64,000 bases of DNA from Tetramitus jugosus (lineage: Eukaryota; Heterolobosea; Eutetramitea; Acrasida; Vahlkampfiidae). Location: NCBI GenBank assembly GCA_937625935.1, contig OW569390.1, forward strand, positions 248,001 through 312,000. The letters are read 5' to 3'. Every line of letters starts with the position of its first letter. The stretch's first letter is position 1. The position numbers and the translations under genes are program-made. The notes below the pieces were generated by a model. That model saw nothing but the letters and a program-made list of their open reading frames with translations, did no database searches and was not told the origin of the DNA. This document shows, piece after piece, positions 1-11,632 of the stretch.

Positions 1-1759
1 GGCATCAAACGATGGCCCTATCGGAAGGTGAGTTCAACCACTTTTTTTAAGAAATTCCTTAGTGTTCCATTTTTGAGGAAAGGGATTTTCTTTTCAAATT
101 TTTTGTTCCGTGCGAATCGCATCCATCACGGGTAGAAAGGGAATTTGAAAGCGCGATGTTTCTTTTAAGGAAACTTCATCCGAGCAACCCATTTTTGCTT
201 CGCGCGATGTGAACGGTCACATTTGTCCGCTGTCTCATTTTTTGGACTACAGTACAGTAACTGACACACATCAACAATGCCTACTATTGTAATTATGATG
301 ACTAAATATTTAGATCAAGAGTCTCAACAAGCGAAGATGCATGCTTCAAAATGGCAGCAAGAGCATGTACGAACAATTCAAGAAAATGAAGGAAGAGCTT
401 GACATGATTAACCAGGAAAGAAAGGGTATCTTGGAGCTCATTGGAGCAGGAGGAAGCGTGGGTGATGATGATGAAACAGATGCAATTGACATTGATGAGA
501 AAGAGCTGTATGAGAGTCACAGTGAAGATGGTGCTGAACAGCACTATGACGATGACAATGATGATGATGCAGGTGATAATGGCGAGTCAGTGAATCGACG
601 GTCTTCGGGTGCTTCTGTTTCTTCCTCCTCTACTCCTCCATCATCCTTGTCAACATCACCTCACCATCGATTGCCACCTCATGTCCTGCCAACAACAAGT
701 GTTGCAAAGCCATTGAAGCAACAACCACAAGAATTAGTCGTAGCACATGTACAACAACAACAACAACCACAGCATTATCCACCAATGCCACACGAATCAT
801 TTGAACAGATGGCTCACAAGACTAGTCCAACCTCCATTCATAGCATTTTTGGTTCAACCAACACTGGTACCAATCGTGTGTCACCACATGGTCCTAACCA
901 TAACAACAACCACCACAGTATGGGTTTGAATCCTTATGACAACACAAACCGACACATGCTTAGAAAGGGTGTCAATGATGCCATTCCGAGCATTAGTGAT
1001 TTGTTTGCTAGTGTCGACCAAGGTGCACCTTCTCCTTCAGTGAACAACTCTCATGCTGCTGCTGCTTCGTATCATGTGCCATCAGCTACATCACAAACAG
1101 CACAGCCAGTCAATGGTAGTGTACATTCTCACTACCATCATAGACAACAGCAGCAGCAGCTTCATCCATCTGCTGTCGCTCCTGATCAGTCCATGATGTC
1201 GTCATCGAATAGTGACCCTCTCATGGCGACTCATCCACTGGTGGGCCTTCTCCAACAATCGTGCAGTCAACTGTTTGCTACGAATCACGAAGGTCGCTTC
1301 ATTTGGATGAGTGATTCACTCAAACGAAACAATACTTGCATCTTTGGAGATGTGGAGAACCTGGGGAGGATATTGCACAGAGACAATGTGAGGTTCACAG
1401 AAAGGTCAAGAAGAATTTTTGCAGCTATTGTTGCAAGACCATTCCGCAAAGTGGACTTGGATATCATTGTACCAAGGAAGGACGGCGTCGTGTTTGCGAT
1501 GCAAGTTCATTCTGTGCGGTTGGACAGTGGTGCACCAAACTCACGTACCGATCCAATGACTGCCGCTGGACATTTATGGTATGTGGACAGTGTGAGCGTT
1601 CATCATCAGACACCACCTCACTTGTTAGCACCTTCAAGGTACATTGAATTGGATCATTACACAGAGTATGAAATGACAAGAGTGAATCCTCACTTCCGGT
1701 CACTCCAAGAGTTCGAAACAGAAAGTGTGAATATTTATATCACGAACATAGGTCAATAA
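1..1759 (+). CDS. RWP-RK domain transcription factor, 5' partial, with PAS-like C-terminal region
   Basis: The window opens inside an exon (1-27) that encodes GIKRWPYRK, the signature of the RWP-RK DNA-binding domain. A GTGAGT donor follows at 28 and a TTAG acceptor ends at 313; joining in phase 0 continues as IKSLNK, as the family requires, followed by a helix rich in Glu and Lys. Exon 2 runs 314-1759. The middle is acidic and then Ser, His, Gln and Asn rich, typical of a disordered activation region. The last ~150 residues (from about 1236) form a compact segment with the alternating pattern of a PAS or PAS-like fold; this is inference from pattern only. RWP-RK factors are best known from plants (NIN-like and RKD proteins) and also occur in slime moulds. 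The N-terminus lies outside the window. An AATAAA follows at 1775. Confidence 0.85.
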
Positions 1760-1886
1760 TTGTACCAACCATGTAATAAATAACATCAAAAGTAATTTTG
1801 CTTCCTGTATGTTCTCAAACGAAACGGTTTTTGCAAGAATTTTACCGCGAATCCGACGCCCTACGGTCTCACATAATTATTGCAGA

Positions 1887-4800
1887 ATGAACAATCACCT
1901 AGAAAATGATGTTGACCATAGGTTGAAGGGTATGTCAACTTGGAGATGTTAACTGTTTCCTCTCTACTGACATGATGTTGACTAGATGAAGCGTCAAAGC
2001 TTCTCATGCACCTTCCGGACGGATCCACCGTAGTTCATGCTAGATGTGGTTGTGGTTATCTTCACCCATTTATTTCTATTCCTGAATCTTCTCATCAATC
2101 AAAACTTGAAATGAAGAAGACGATGGGTCAATACTCTGCAACGATAGAAAACTTAAGTGAAACAATCACCTCTCTGATAGAAGAGAAACTATATTATGCG
2201 CAACAGGTACAGAGTAAAAATGTGATAATAGATGATATGGATCATGATTTAGTCGAAAAAACAGCACGTTTAGAGCGAATGGATACCGAAGTTAAAGAAT
2301 TGGTTGAAAGAATTAGGCAGATTGAAGCCGACAAGATGGAATCAAATGTGGAGAGGGAGAGACAGAGGAAAGAAATTGAGAGAATTAACGTTTTACATAG
2401 GGAGGAGATTGAGACACAAAATAATCAGATCAACGATCTTACCTCTGAAGTAGATACCCTAAGGAACGAAATGTCGAGACGATTGAGAGAAGGGGAAGTT
2501 CAAAAACTCCATGTAAGTGAGACAGAAAGATATTTTCAGGACCAAATTGGAGAGTTGAATCAGACGATCCAACTGTTACGAGAGAAAAATTTGAAAGCGA
2601 CTACAACAGAAGAAGAAATACAAAATGAACTCGATAAGTGTCATGTCACTGAGTCCTTGTTGAAAAAACAACTGAATGAGATCGTTGAGCGAGAGAAGGA
2701 TTCTAGAAGTAATTCAGAGAAATTGAAGGATATCGTTGATGGTTTGAGGAAAGAGTCACGGGATCAGGAGAAACAAATAATAGAGTTAACCAATAAGTTG
2801 AAACAGGTTGAGTTGCAATTCGATGAAGCAAACAAGAAATGTGAAGAAACATCTCAACTAAAGAAGGTTATTGAACAATTAACAACTGAAAAGATCGAGA
2901 TACAGGACCGTCTCGAAGAAGAATGCTTACTAAATACTTCGTTGAGAGATCAACTGGAGCGTCTAAGGACACAAGGGGAAGAAGCAACGATTTTCACGAC
3001 GAAACTTCAAACCGTTATTGATAATTTAGATGAATCTTTCAAAAATCAAGCCACCCATATTGCTGGTTTAAAGGAGAATCTGTCAAATAGTCAACTAGAA
3101 GTGGATAAGCTTGAAGCAGAGCTTCAGCAAAAACAAACCAGAATAGAAGATCTCCAACAAGATATTGAACGATCAACTGATGAGATTCTTGATTTCCAAC
3201 GACTTCTGAACGAAACAAGAGAATTTAACTCTGAACTAACGAAAAAACTTCAAAATTCTGTCGCCCAGCGCCTAAGTGCAGATGAGCGATGTGAACAGTT
3301 ACTTGAGGTTCAAGCAAAAATACAACAACAATCCAAAGAACAAACCCAACAAATTGAATACCTCGAAGATAAGTTGTCTCGGATGAATTGGGAACACGAA
3401 AGTCTGATGGTTGAACAAAAAAAACTTATGAAGTCCAATAAGGAACTTGAAGACAACAACCGAAAGTATGAGGACGCCATTGGAGACAGGTCAGATGATA
3501 ATGAAAAATTAAGATGCAAGATGAGAGAACTAGAACTCATCAGAAATGAAAACTCAGACACAATAGGAAAGCTCCTGATTGAAGTGAAAACACTTAAAGA
3601 ATGTAATGACCAATTCGAGATTACCATATCCGAAAAATCGAAATGTATCAACGACTTAAACCATCTTGTTGACTCATTAAAACAAGAGATAAAATCTTTG
3701 ACTCAAGCAAGAGATGAAGCTCTGATGAATTGGACCAAAAGTTCAATGGATCTTGAGAAACAACAAAGTCAATCCCAGAGATCATCAGATGTAGTGGGTC
3801 AACTTCAAATTGAATTAAATAATACAAAAGGCGAGCTGTCTAGTCTTGTATCTGAAAATGAGGAACTGTTGTTAAGAGTACAGAAGAAGGAACAGGAATT
3901 CTTTCAAATTTCAGATGCATCTCGACATAAAGAGATGGAACTGGAGACACTCCGAATCGAGAATGCCAACCTGGAAAACAGTTTTGAAGCAATGAAATTA
4001 TCCCTGGAGCAGATGAGAAAAGAGTATGGTGAAATACAAAAAAAGGAGAAGATGCTATCAGAATTAAGGGAACAAATTGAGAGAGCAAAAAAACAACTGG
4101 AAAAGGATAATGAAGATAAGAACTTAATGATATCCGAGTTGGAAAAAGAAAAAGATGAATTGACCCAACTAGTTCAACACCTGAGGAAAGAAAACACTGA
4201 ATTAACAAAGAACACAGACAACCAATACGAGAAAACAGAGAGAATGAAAGAATTAGAGAGTTCTTTGGAAAAAGCACAGAACGAAATAGCGTATGTGACT
4301 CGCGAGTATGAGGTCCACCGTTCGCAGGAAAGTGAGAAGTTAGTTCTCTTAAAGCGATCTCTTGAGCAACAGAAAGAGGAGAACGTGGTATCCTTAATTT
4401 CCCTTGAAGAGCAACGCACTCTCAACTTGAAACTGAGAGCTCAATTGGAATTGTTGTCCCAGGAACAAGAAAAGCGTGTAGAAACCACTCACGATACTGA
4501 ACTGGAATCCCGGATTGTTGTTATCAACGAGCTAAACCAGAAAATCCTTGAATTGCAGACACAGTTGGAAACCAGCCATCAAATACTCAATCCGGATCCC
4601 ACTGCCCAAGGTGAAGAAGAAACGATCGGAGGTCATCTTCAAGAAGAAATTCGCTCCAGAGATCAAGATATTCTCCAATTAAGAGTCACGGAGTCACAGC
4701 TTTCCACAGAATTGGATCGCTTGAAAGACCTTTTAACACAAGCAAACTTCAAGATTAAGGTACTAAGCGAAGCGTTGTCGCAGTCAGAGAAGAAAGCAGA

Positions 4801-5824
4801 GGATATTGTAGCTCAGCAAAATGCGGATATAGAAGCATTGATGGACGAAGTTAATTCAGCAAGAAGTACCACATCTAATATTGACTCTGATGATCTAACC
4901 TCTATCAGCTCGATTCAAACTTCAACGACGATCAATCGACGAACAAGCTTCAGCGTAACTAGCACGCCAGCAAAAAAGAGACCGCCTCTTACTTCCGTCA
5001 GTGCGTCAGTAACATCTACAAACCAATCGGGGGGAGGGAACGCTTCCGTAAGTCAGAAACTATGGCGGAGGCTTCGAGAGGAGATTATTAAACTCAAACA
5101 GAGAAATGTAGAGCTTGCAAAGCAGATTATGGATATTACAAAACAAAAAGAGTCCATCATCCATCAACAGGAACTCAAATTGAATCAAGCTACTATAGAT
5201 ATCAAAGATCTCCGATCAAAACTAATGACGACTAATCATATCACACTAGAGAATGATAATCTAAAGAAAGATATTGTTGAACTTAACATCAAAATGGAAG
5301 AACTAATTCAGAACAACCGAAAATTAAACTCTGATTATCAATCAGCAGTCAAAACAGTAGATGAGAGGAAATCGGAAGTTAGTAGTGTGAGACACGAGTA
5401 CACGTTGTTGAACGAAAAGCACAGTCGGATACAAGAACAGTACAAGAGACAGCTCTATCATGCGAACGCTGAGGTGGAACGACTCAAGCAAGAATGCTCA
5501 CGATTAGGAAAATTGAGCAAGGGTGGGCAGTCCTCAAGTACAACGAGTAAGTCGTTGAAGGATGCCTTAGAAGCAAAAACACATTTGGAGAAGGTAGTCG
5601 AGAAGCAAAAAGAAGAGCTAGACATGGTGTTAAATAGCTTAAAAGATGTCAAACAACGACTGAAAGATGAAATTCAAAATGTAAAGCGGTTGGAACAGAA
5701 ACAAAGAGAGCTGGAAGAGCAGAAATCAGTAACAGACTCTGAAAATATACACTTGGAAAACTCTGTTAAAATGCTCGAAGATGAGTTAGCCTCAGCATTG
5801 AACAATAGTCTTCAAAATGATTAA
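1887..5824 (+). CDS. Large coiled-coil protein, two exons
   Basis: Exon 1 is 1887-1929 (ATG at 1887), the intron 1930-1985 begins GTATGT and ends CTAG, and exon 2 is 1986-5824. The phases agree, giving 1,293 residues. Starting at the ATG at 2006 instead would lose 21 residues. A short N-terminal patch contains a Cys-Gly-Cys (ARCGCGY, ~50 residues in); nearly everything after it is heptad-repeat coiled coil rich in Glu, Lys, Gln and Leu. A Ser/Thr-rich break near residues 975-1030 contains TPAKKRPP, a possible nuclear localisation or phosphorylation patch, before a second coiled-coil block. Such proteins usually act as scaffolds at centrosomes, basal bodies, Golgi or kinetochores. I cannot assign a family, and similarity searches with coiled coils mislead. 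Confidence 0.85.
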
Positions 5825-6174
5825 ATATGAAACACCCAAGTTTGCTCACTCAACCTCTAAAAAGAGTAGATTGTATAACTTTTAAACTCGAGATTATGCC
5901 CACCCAACCTCTGATCCACACAATGATAGGGAAATTCGTTCAGTGCGAAATTGCACGGATTGTCAGCAGTTCGGAAAAATATTCGGTGAAAATATGTTGG
6001 CGCCATCTGCACAAAAATTCTTGAATGTTTTGGCGCGAACACATTCAAAAACTATTGTGAACTTGCACCAACAACATCAACAAAACGATCGAATTTGACA
6101 AGTTTTCACACGAAATTCGAAATTCTTCACTATCGACCTGTGTGAAAACCCAATCATTATCATCAACGGCAATC
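5825..6174 (+). other. Intergenic leader of the pseudouridine synthase gene
   Basis: No supported gene. The stretch holds the 3' end of the coiled-coil gene and the 5' region of the next gene, including a CAA-rich leader (about 6062-6085) and a TTTGGCGCGAA element at 6029-6039 that resembles an E2F site. Confidence 0.5.
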
Positions 6175-7650
6175 ATGAGTGAACAAACAACAGCAACTCC
6201 ATCAACTACAACACCACAACAAGATCTCAACAACAATAACAACATGATTGATATGAGCAATGATGAGAATGTTGTCACATTGCCATCAGCCTCAACATCA
6301 GTAACATTGATCGATAGTGTATCAGATGAATCATCATCCTCGACAACAACAAACAACTTGAAACGAAAATTGGAACTTGGAGAAAACGATCCACAAGCAG
6401 AAGAAGAATCACAAGAACTACAACAACAATCAAAACGATCAAAAAAGAGTGATCCAACCAAACCAAAAAAGTATGGTATTCTGATATCATACACTGGAAC
6501 AAACTTTTCTGGTCTACAAATTCAACCAAAAGTTCTCACCATTGAGAGCTTGCTCATTGAAGCTCTGAATCATTTGAAGGCTATTGACTCAACGAGTCCA
6601 AAGCGTTTAGAACTGAACAGAGCATGTAGAACAGACAGAGGTGTTCATGCAGTGAGAAATATGTTGGTTTGTCGAATGATTCCATCAGTGATGCAAGAGT
6701 TGGGTGGTACCGCTGCCTTTCTCGATCGATTGAATCAAGTCATTATCGAAACAGCGAAAAAACATCCACAAAAGGGCAAGAAACCAGATGAAGAAGTGGT
6801 TAGAAATGTGGTTGTTCAGGGATTTACTCAAGTGCACGACTACTTTATTCCCAAGAATTTTTGCAAGAAGAGAACATACTTGTACTTGTTGCCAAAGCGC
6901 ACTCTGTTTGCCAACACGTCCATCAATGCACTGCTGCCATCGAGAGCCACCAATCTGGACACGAGCAACAATGAAGCCATTATTCAACGATTGAATCAAT
7001 TGTTCAAGCTCTATGAAGGAAGACACTCGTTCCACAACTTTACAGATGGAGGAACAAGCAACGACATTGGCAATCCGTCCAACTATAGACACATGTACTC
7101 TGTTCAGTTGGATGGTCAATGTCCAATGATTCAAATCGATGGACAAGACTATTTCCTTGTGCGATTCTTGGGTCAGAGCTTTATGCTGCACCAGATTCGA
7201 AGAATGATTGGATTGGTTGTCGCAGTCATGATTGGCGTGTTGGACGAGAGCATCATTACAAAGTCAATGAGCTTGGCGTATAAGACGATTGTCCCTCAGG
7301 CACCAGGTGTGAATCTCATGCTCGAATCCATGAATTTCCATGGTTATGACACGAGAACGAGACAAACACTGGAGAAGGTTGGTGAATGGCCAGAGTCAGT
7401 AGAGCAGAACTGTGAAGAGTTTAAGCAAGTCATCTTTAAGGAGATTGTGAGAGCAGATGCAGAGTTGAGAGAAACTGCAGACTTTACATTTACTCTGTCC
7501 TACGAGCACAAAAAGTATGGAAATTTAGAGGAAACGGGAAAAGTAGATCCTCCAATTGGTCGAAGGACCTTAGGAAGAATGGAGCTCGAAGCAGCAGAAA
7601 TGCTTGGTGAAAACGGCGAAGAGAAAGACTCTTCCGATGTCAAACTGTAG
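6175..7650 (+). CDS. PUS1: tRNA pseudouridine synthase, TruA/Pus1 family
   Basis: The product (491 residues) isomerises uridine to pseudouridine in tRNA. The first ~100 residues are Ser, Thr and Gln rich, with a basic patch (KRSKKSDPTKPKK) that could be a nuclear signal. The catalytic domain starts with YGILISYTGTNFSGLQ, the usual TruA opening, followed by TIESLLIEAL. The active-site motif RACRTDRGVHA contains the catalytic Asp, and RHSFHNFT and the late LGQSFMLHQIRRM motif are also present. This combination fits eukaryotic Pus1 better than Pus3, but paralogues such as PUSL1 cannot be excluded. I chose the ATG at 6175; the open frame extends upstream to a GTG, but no ATG lies there. No intron is seen. 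Confidence 0.9.
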   Translation: MSEQTTATPSTTTPQQDLNNNNNMIDMSNDENVVTLPSASTSVTLIDSVSDESSSSTTTNNLKRKLELGENDPQAEEESQELQQQSKRSKKSDPTKPKKYGILISYTGTNFSGLQIQPKVLTIESLLIEALNHLKAIDSTSPKRLELNRACRTDRGVHAVRNMLVCRMIPSVMQELGGTAAFLDRLNQVIIETAKKHPQKGKKPDEEVVRNVVVQGFTQVHDYFIPKNFCKKRTYLYLLPKRTLFANTSINALLPSRATNLDTSNNEAIIQRLNQLFKLYEGRHSFHNFTDGGTSNDIGNPSNYRHMYSVQLDGQCPMIQIDGQDYFLVRFLGQSFMLHQIRRMIGLVVAVMIGVLDESIITKSMSLAYKTIVPQAPGVNLMLESMNFHGYDTRTRQTLEKVGEWPESVEQNCEEFKQVIFKEIVRADAELRETADFTFTLSYEHKKYGNLEETGKVDPPIGRRTLGRMELEAAEMLGENGEEKDSSDVKL

Positions 7651-8119
7651 ATTTTTCATCTGTTGCTTGCAAGTCATCCTTCCTCAGTCATGACAGCTTC
7701 TTGACGTCATGTAATGACTGTTAACAGCCCATGAGCAGAGCTAGGGCACCTCGCTTCTTTTTGCATCCGGACGAAACCGCATTGCGATTGGTCTCGTCAT
7801 CTACCGCCCCCTTCCATTTGTCTTACGCGTCCTATTCGAAATGCGGGTTCTTTTTTTGCGCATTGTAAAGTCAAATCTATGCCACGTGATTGGTAGAAAA
7901 AATAGGTTCCGCGCTATTTTCCGGCCCTTTCTTGCAAGGGAGCATATCAGGGTGCATGCTTTCACACACCACTGTACCCACCTCTCTGAGAACACAAATA
8001 AATTCCATCGTCCTACTAGCTAACAAATAAAAAACCAATAAACAGACTCAACGCCATAACCTCCATAGTCTTCCCACCATCAATCTATTTATTCCTTCAG
8101 AATTCCTAACTATAACAAT
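7651..8119. other. Intergenic region, tandem genes
   Basis: About 470 bp between two plus-strand genes. I see no coding region. The last ~150 bp are A/C-rich with repeated CAATAAAC-like steps before the ATG at 8120, as expected for a 5' leader. Confidence 0.5.
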
Positions 8120-9292
8120 ATGTCTGAACACATGATGATGAACCAAACAACCAGCTTCAATGACATTTTTGCTGCTGGCAATCTCTTCCATGCCTTTGAT
8201 GAGATGAACTCTGCTGCTTTCCAAATGACTATGGACCATGACATGTTTAATGCCCCTGCCCCACAAATGCCCCTAGATATGGAAACAAACCAAGAAGTTT
8301 TGTTGTCTTCGATCCTTTGCCCACCAATGGAAGACATTGCCCCACCAACACCAACCAAGAAACCTGTGGTGAGATGTAGAGATTGGAAGATTATTTCATG
8401 TTGTCCTGAATCACAAAACCTTTTGAATGAACACACTGTGAAGATTGCCATTAAGACTAGAGATGATAAGCAAGCCAACTTTAACGTACCAGACAAGCTG
8501 TACTCGTCTTTGCGATATGTGCTGTCTCAAAAGTTGGACTCCGCCTTCCTTGCCAACAAGCAAACAGTTTTGATGAGCAAGATCCAAATTGTGAACCCTC
8601 AAACTCAAGAAGAGATCAGAAAGAAGAATAATGAATACGTGATTGACAAGGGTAACACCATGGTGGAGCTCAAGTTCAATGCTGACTCCAAGTGCTATGA
8701 GTGCACTGAAAAGATTAAGTTCTTGGATAACTCCTATAGACACAATGATATCAAGTTTGCCTTCAAGGTTTCATTCTATGATGCATCTCAACCAGCATTC
8801 TTGACCAAGTCCCCTGTCTTAGAACTCTTGTCTGCTCCATTCCATGTGAGAGCTAGACGTCCACCAAAGAACAAGAGAGAAGAGGAAGAAGAAGAGATGT
8901 CTGACAGCTCTCCTCCAGTTCCTGCTTCAAAGACCTTGAAGAAGAGAAAGGCTGAAGAATCTCCTGAAGGTGTCGAAGATACCAAGAGGGTGAAGTTGAT
9001 GCTCAAGCCTCTTCAAACAACAATGCCTCAAGTGTTGTCACCAGTTGTTGCTCAACCGAGTCCAAACTCTAGCAAGAAGATTTTGAATCTTTTGGAGAAG
9101 TTGGCTTTCTCTATCAATTCTCTTCCAGAAGAGGAGAAGGATCTTGCTTTGGAGCTTGCTAGAACCAAGTTGGGAACTATTGAATCATTGAAGCAACCAG
9201 TTCCATTAGATGCTTTTACAGCATGTCCGTCCTCAGCTAGTGAACTTGATTGCTCGCCTGAAGAGTTTCTCTCGTTTGAGAAGTTTATTTAG
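8120..9292 (+). CDS. Unrecognised protein, possible beta-sandwich transcription regulator
   Basis: A 390-residue single-exon protein that I cannot place in a family with confidence. Residues ~1-75 are Met, Asn and Gln rich and probably disordered. Residues ~78-250 look globular and beta rich, ending with SAPFHVRARRPPKNKR. Basic clusters there and at KTLKKRKAE, separated by a run of Glu, look like nuclear localisation signals. The order (beta segment, KIKFLDNSYRH, beta strand, SAPFHVRARRP) recalls DNA-binding beta-sandwich families such as plant CBP60 or amoebozoan CudA; this is a pattern impression, not a demonstrated relationship. The last ~90 residues include LEKLAFSINSLPEEEKDLALELARTK as amphipathic helices (written here only in part as family-like helices). 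Codon use is regular with few rare codons, suggesting good expression. Confidence 0.75.
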   Translation: MSEHMMMNQTTSFNDIFAAGNLFHAFDEMNSAAFQMTMDHDMFNAPAPQMPLDMETNQEVLLSSILCPPMEDIAPPTPTKKPVVRCRDWKIISCCPESQNLLNEHTVKIAIKTRDDKQANFNVPDKLYSSLRYVLSQKLDSAFLANKQTVLMSKIQIVNPQTQEEIRKKNNEYVIDKGNTMVELKFNADSKCYECTEKIKFLDNSYRHNDIKFAFKVSFYDASQPAFLTKSPVLELLSAPFHVRARRPPKNKREEEEEEMSDSSPPVPASKTLKKRKAEESPEGVEDTKRVKLMLKPLQTTMPQVLSPVVAQPSPNSSKKILNLLEKLAFSINSLPEEEKDLALELARTKLGTIESLKQPVPLDAFTACPSSASELDCSPEEFLSFEKFI

Positions 9293-10154
9293 ATTAGAGG
9301 TGAGGGAGTGAATTACCGATTGTGAATCGCGATAGCTTTAAACTCCATAATGATGCCATCGAAATTATCGCGATCGTGATCAATCGAGAGACTTTGGTCA
9401 ATTTTTTTCATGTAGATCTTCGATATTTGGTTTTTGTGCCAGCATTGAATTCTCACATTTTAAGGTTCTCTTCCGCAACTGATGACTTATTGTTTCAGTC
9501 AGCTTGGCAAAGAATGCATATGGCCTGTGCAACCACACAATATGTTGTGGTTGGTGGAGTGACCACCCCAAGCTTGATATGATTCATGGAGGTTGCAATG
9601 GAAGAGAATGTCCGTTAGGTATCTTCAGGAGAACAGTAGTTTGTTTGTTGACAGAAGATTCCCTCGCTTTTTGGCAGCACAGACAGGCCGTTTTGTGTAT
9701 TGTGTGCGAGGGTAGTAGCGTTATTGCACACCTACGGTAGGTATGTTACTTTTGAAACATATTTCAATTGATCAGAACATTTTTTTATGTTCGCGTGGCA
9801 TGTCCGGACTTGTGTTCTGGAATTAGTTTAGACTTCATTCATATTCGTTGAGGTATACACCTGAACGAGTGTGCAAGGTTGAAGGACATGCACAATGTGA
9901 GTACAAGTTACACATGTGAGCCGAAATACCTTATAGGGGTGTCTGTTCACATGTGTCATGAGATAGTTGCCTGGTGTGCCAATACCTGTATCGAAGAGCT
10001 CTTTGTACATAGCTATTGGAACTTTTACTCAGATAGTGTGTTCGAAGCCGAATGGATCTGATTAGCAAGGAACAAAAGCAAGAAACCCATAAAATCATTT
10101 TTCCAAAAAAACTCAGCTTCAATTTTTCATTTCTTACAATTCAAAAACGATCAC
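9293..10154. other. Intergenic region with paired CACATGTG palindromes
   Basis: About 860 bp with only short, composition-driven open frames that I do not support. Two copies of the palindrome CACATGTG lie at 9911-9918 and 9948-9955, about 200 bp before the acetyltransferase ATG; CACATGTG is an E-box-type sequence (CANNTG). No RNA gene is recognised. Confidence 0.4.
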
Positions 10155-11258
10155 ATGTTGTCTTGCAGAACGTTGGAAGGATATCAGCTTGACGAGTGGT
10201 TCGACTTTGTTGGAAAGGTCTTTGCTCCCAAAGCCGACAGGGAGTATTTCGAACGCCATTTCTTCAATGATCCACATCGATGTGTAGAATCAATCTTTGT
10301 GGTATCTGAAGGTAACAACAATGAGATTCTAGGTACAGTCAGAGTTTTTCACAGAGAAATACTGACCAGGACGAACAAGGTGATGATCATGGGCGGAATA
10401 GGCGAAGTCAGTACGAGATCTGACATGAGAGGCCACGGAATTGCGTCCAGTCTCTTGAAGCATGCCTATCAGAGCATGCAGGATAACAAATTTGAGATCG
10501 CATCATTACACTGTAGTCCGTCACTCGTAAAGTTTTACTCCTCGGTTGGATATCACTCAACTCCGATGCACTTTTCTCTGGTGGAGTTGAGTCTGTGTGG
10601 CCGCACAAATGGTCTTGAGGAGGAACAGCTGAGCCAAGTATCATTCTCAATTGATCTTATGCCCAACCTTAATGATTCACCTTCTATGGTTCAACAGATG
10701 AGTCAATTGTATCATTCCTTTATTCGAGAGAATGATTTCTGCGGCACTGTCATGCGAACAGATGAACAATATTGGAGGTTATGGGTCAACGCAGAGGCCA
10801 GAACACATAATAGCACACCACTTGTTTCGTTGGATCCACAGGGAAAACTATTGGGTTACATGTTCATTCATCCAATAGAGAACACTAAGGTTGTCAATGT
10901 GAAAGAGTTTGCTGCAGAGAAACATGTGGATCAGTGGAGCTTATTTAGTGAGTTGTTGGCACACTATATGGCAAAGCATCCCACTTGTGATCAAATTGCT
11001 AATGAAGATGTTCCAAGAGTGATCCGAGTGAAGATGCCTCTCCCACTGTTCAATCTCTTCGGTATTCAAATCGGTAAGATTGTTCAGTGGCACAGAGATT
11101 ATTTCCTAAAGGTTGAATCAGTTGTGGAGACGCACGCCTCAGACATTGGTTACATGTACCAAGTTGTAACAAAGGATTCACACGATGTTTGCACTCGAGA
11201 ATTGGCAGACATGTTCCCAGAGCAGAAGTGCGTGATGTGGAAGACTGATGGTTTCTAA
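10155..11258 (+). CDS. GNAT-family N-acetyltransferase
   Basis: A 367-residue single-exon protein. The N-terminal half carries a GNAT fold: VIMGGIGEVSTRSDMRG leads into RGHGIASSLLKHA, the acetyl-CoA pyrophosphate-binding motif (R/Q-x-x-G-x-G/A), followed by LHCSPSLVKFYSSVGY, a typical motif B. The second half (from about residue 160) is longer than in minimal GNATs and contains a second alpha/beta segment, resembling the two-lobed GNAT proteins of the Eis type. The substrate cannot be deduced. The ATG at 10155 is preceded by a CA-rich leader. Confidence 0.85.
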   Translation: MLSCRTLEGYQLDEWFDFVGKVFAPKADREYFERHFFNDPHRCVESIFVVSEGNNNEILGTVRVFHREILTRTNKVMIMGGIGEVSTRSDMRGHGIASSLLKHAYQSMQDNKFEIASLHCSPSLVKFYSSVGYHSTPMHFSLVELSLCGRTNGLEEEQLSQVSFSIDLMPNLNDSPSMVQQMSQLYHSFIRENDFCGTVMRTDEQYWRLWVNAEARTHNSTPLVSLDPQGKLLGYMFIHPIENTKVVNVKEFAAEKHVDQWSLFSELLAHYMAKHPTCDQIANEDVPRVIRVKMPLPLFNLFGIQIGKIVQWHRDYFLKVESVVETHASDIGYMYQVVTKDSHDVCTRELADMFPEQKCVMWKTDGF

Positions 11259-11632
11259 AGAGTTTTGGTAATACAACCGCTGGTTGGATAAGAAGCAGTT
11301 TTTTGGTTTTTCTGTTTCGATCATCCCGGCAATTCCTAGACCACCATTCACGTTCTTCTTAACGTTCACATTGGTTAACTCTCGCAGAGTTGAGCATGGT
11401 TAATTATACTATGATATTAATTAATGGCTGCGCTTTTCTGTTGCAGTTTATTCGTTGTCTCTTCTCTTTACAAGGACTACGGAACCATCTGACCTCACCA
11501 GTGGTGCTCCCGATGGTAGTGGAGGCAACGAGTCCCTGAAGAAGGGAATTAAACGACATTCCAAGAAGAGAATGAATCCTGTTGCGTAGGCCTGCCACTC
11601 CACTGGGCAGGTACCACATCATGTTAGGCAAT

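Noticed and set aside
5827-6024. Short open frames just after the coiled-coil gene
   Set aside because: No family, and they lie in the leader of the next gene.
9322-9740. Two overlapping plus-strand open frames
   Set aside because: Composition is random, they overlap each other, and no start context is seen.
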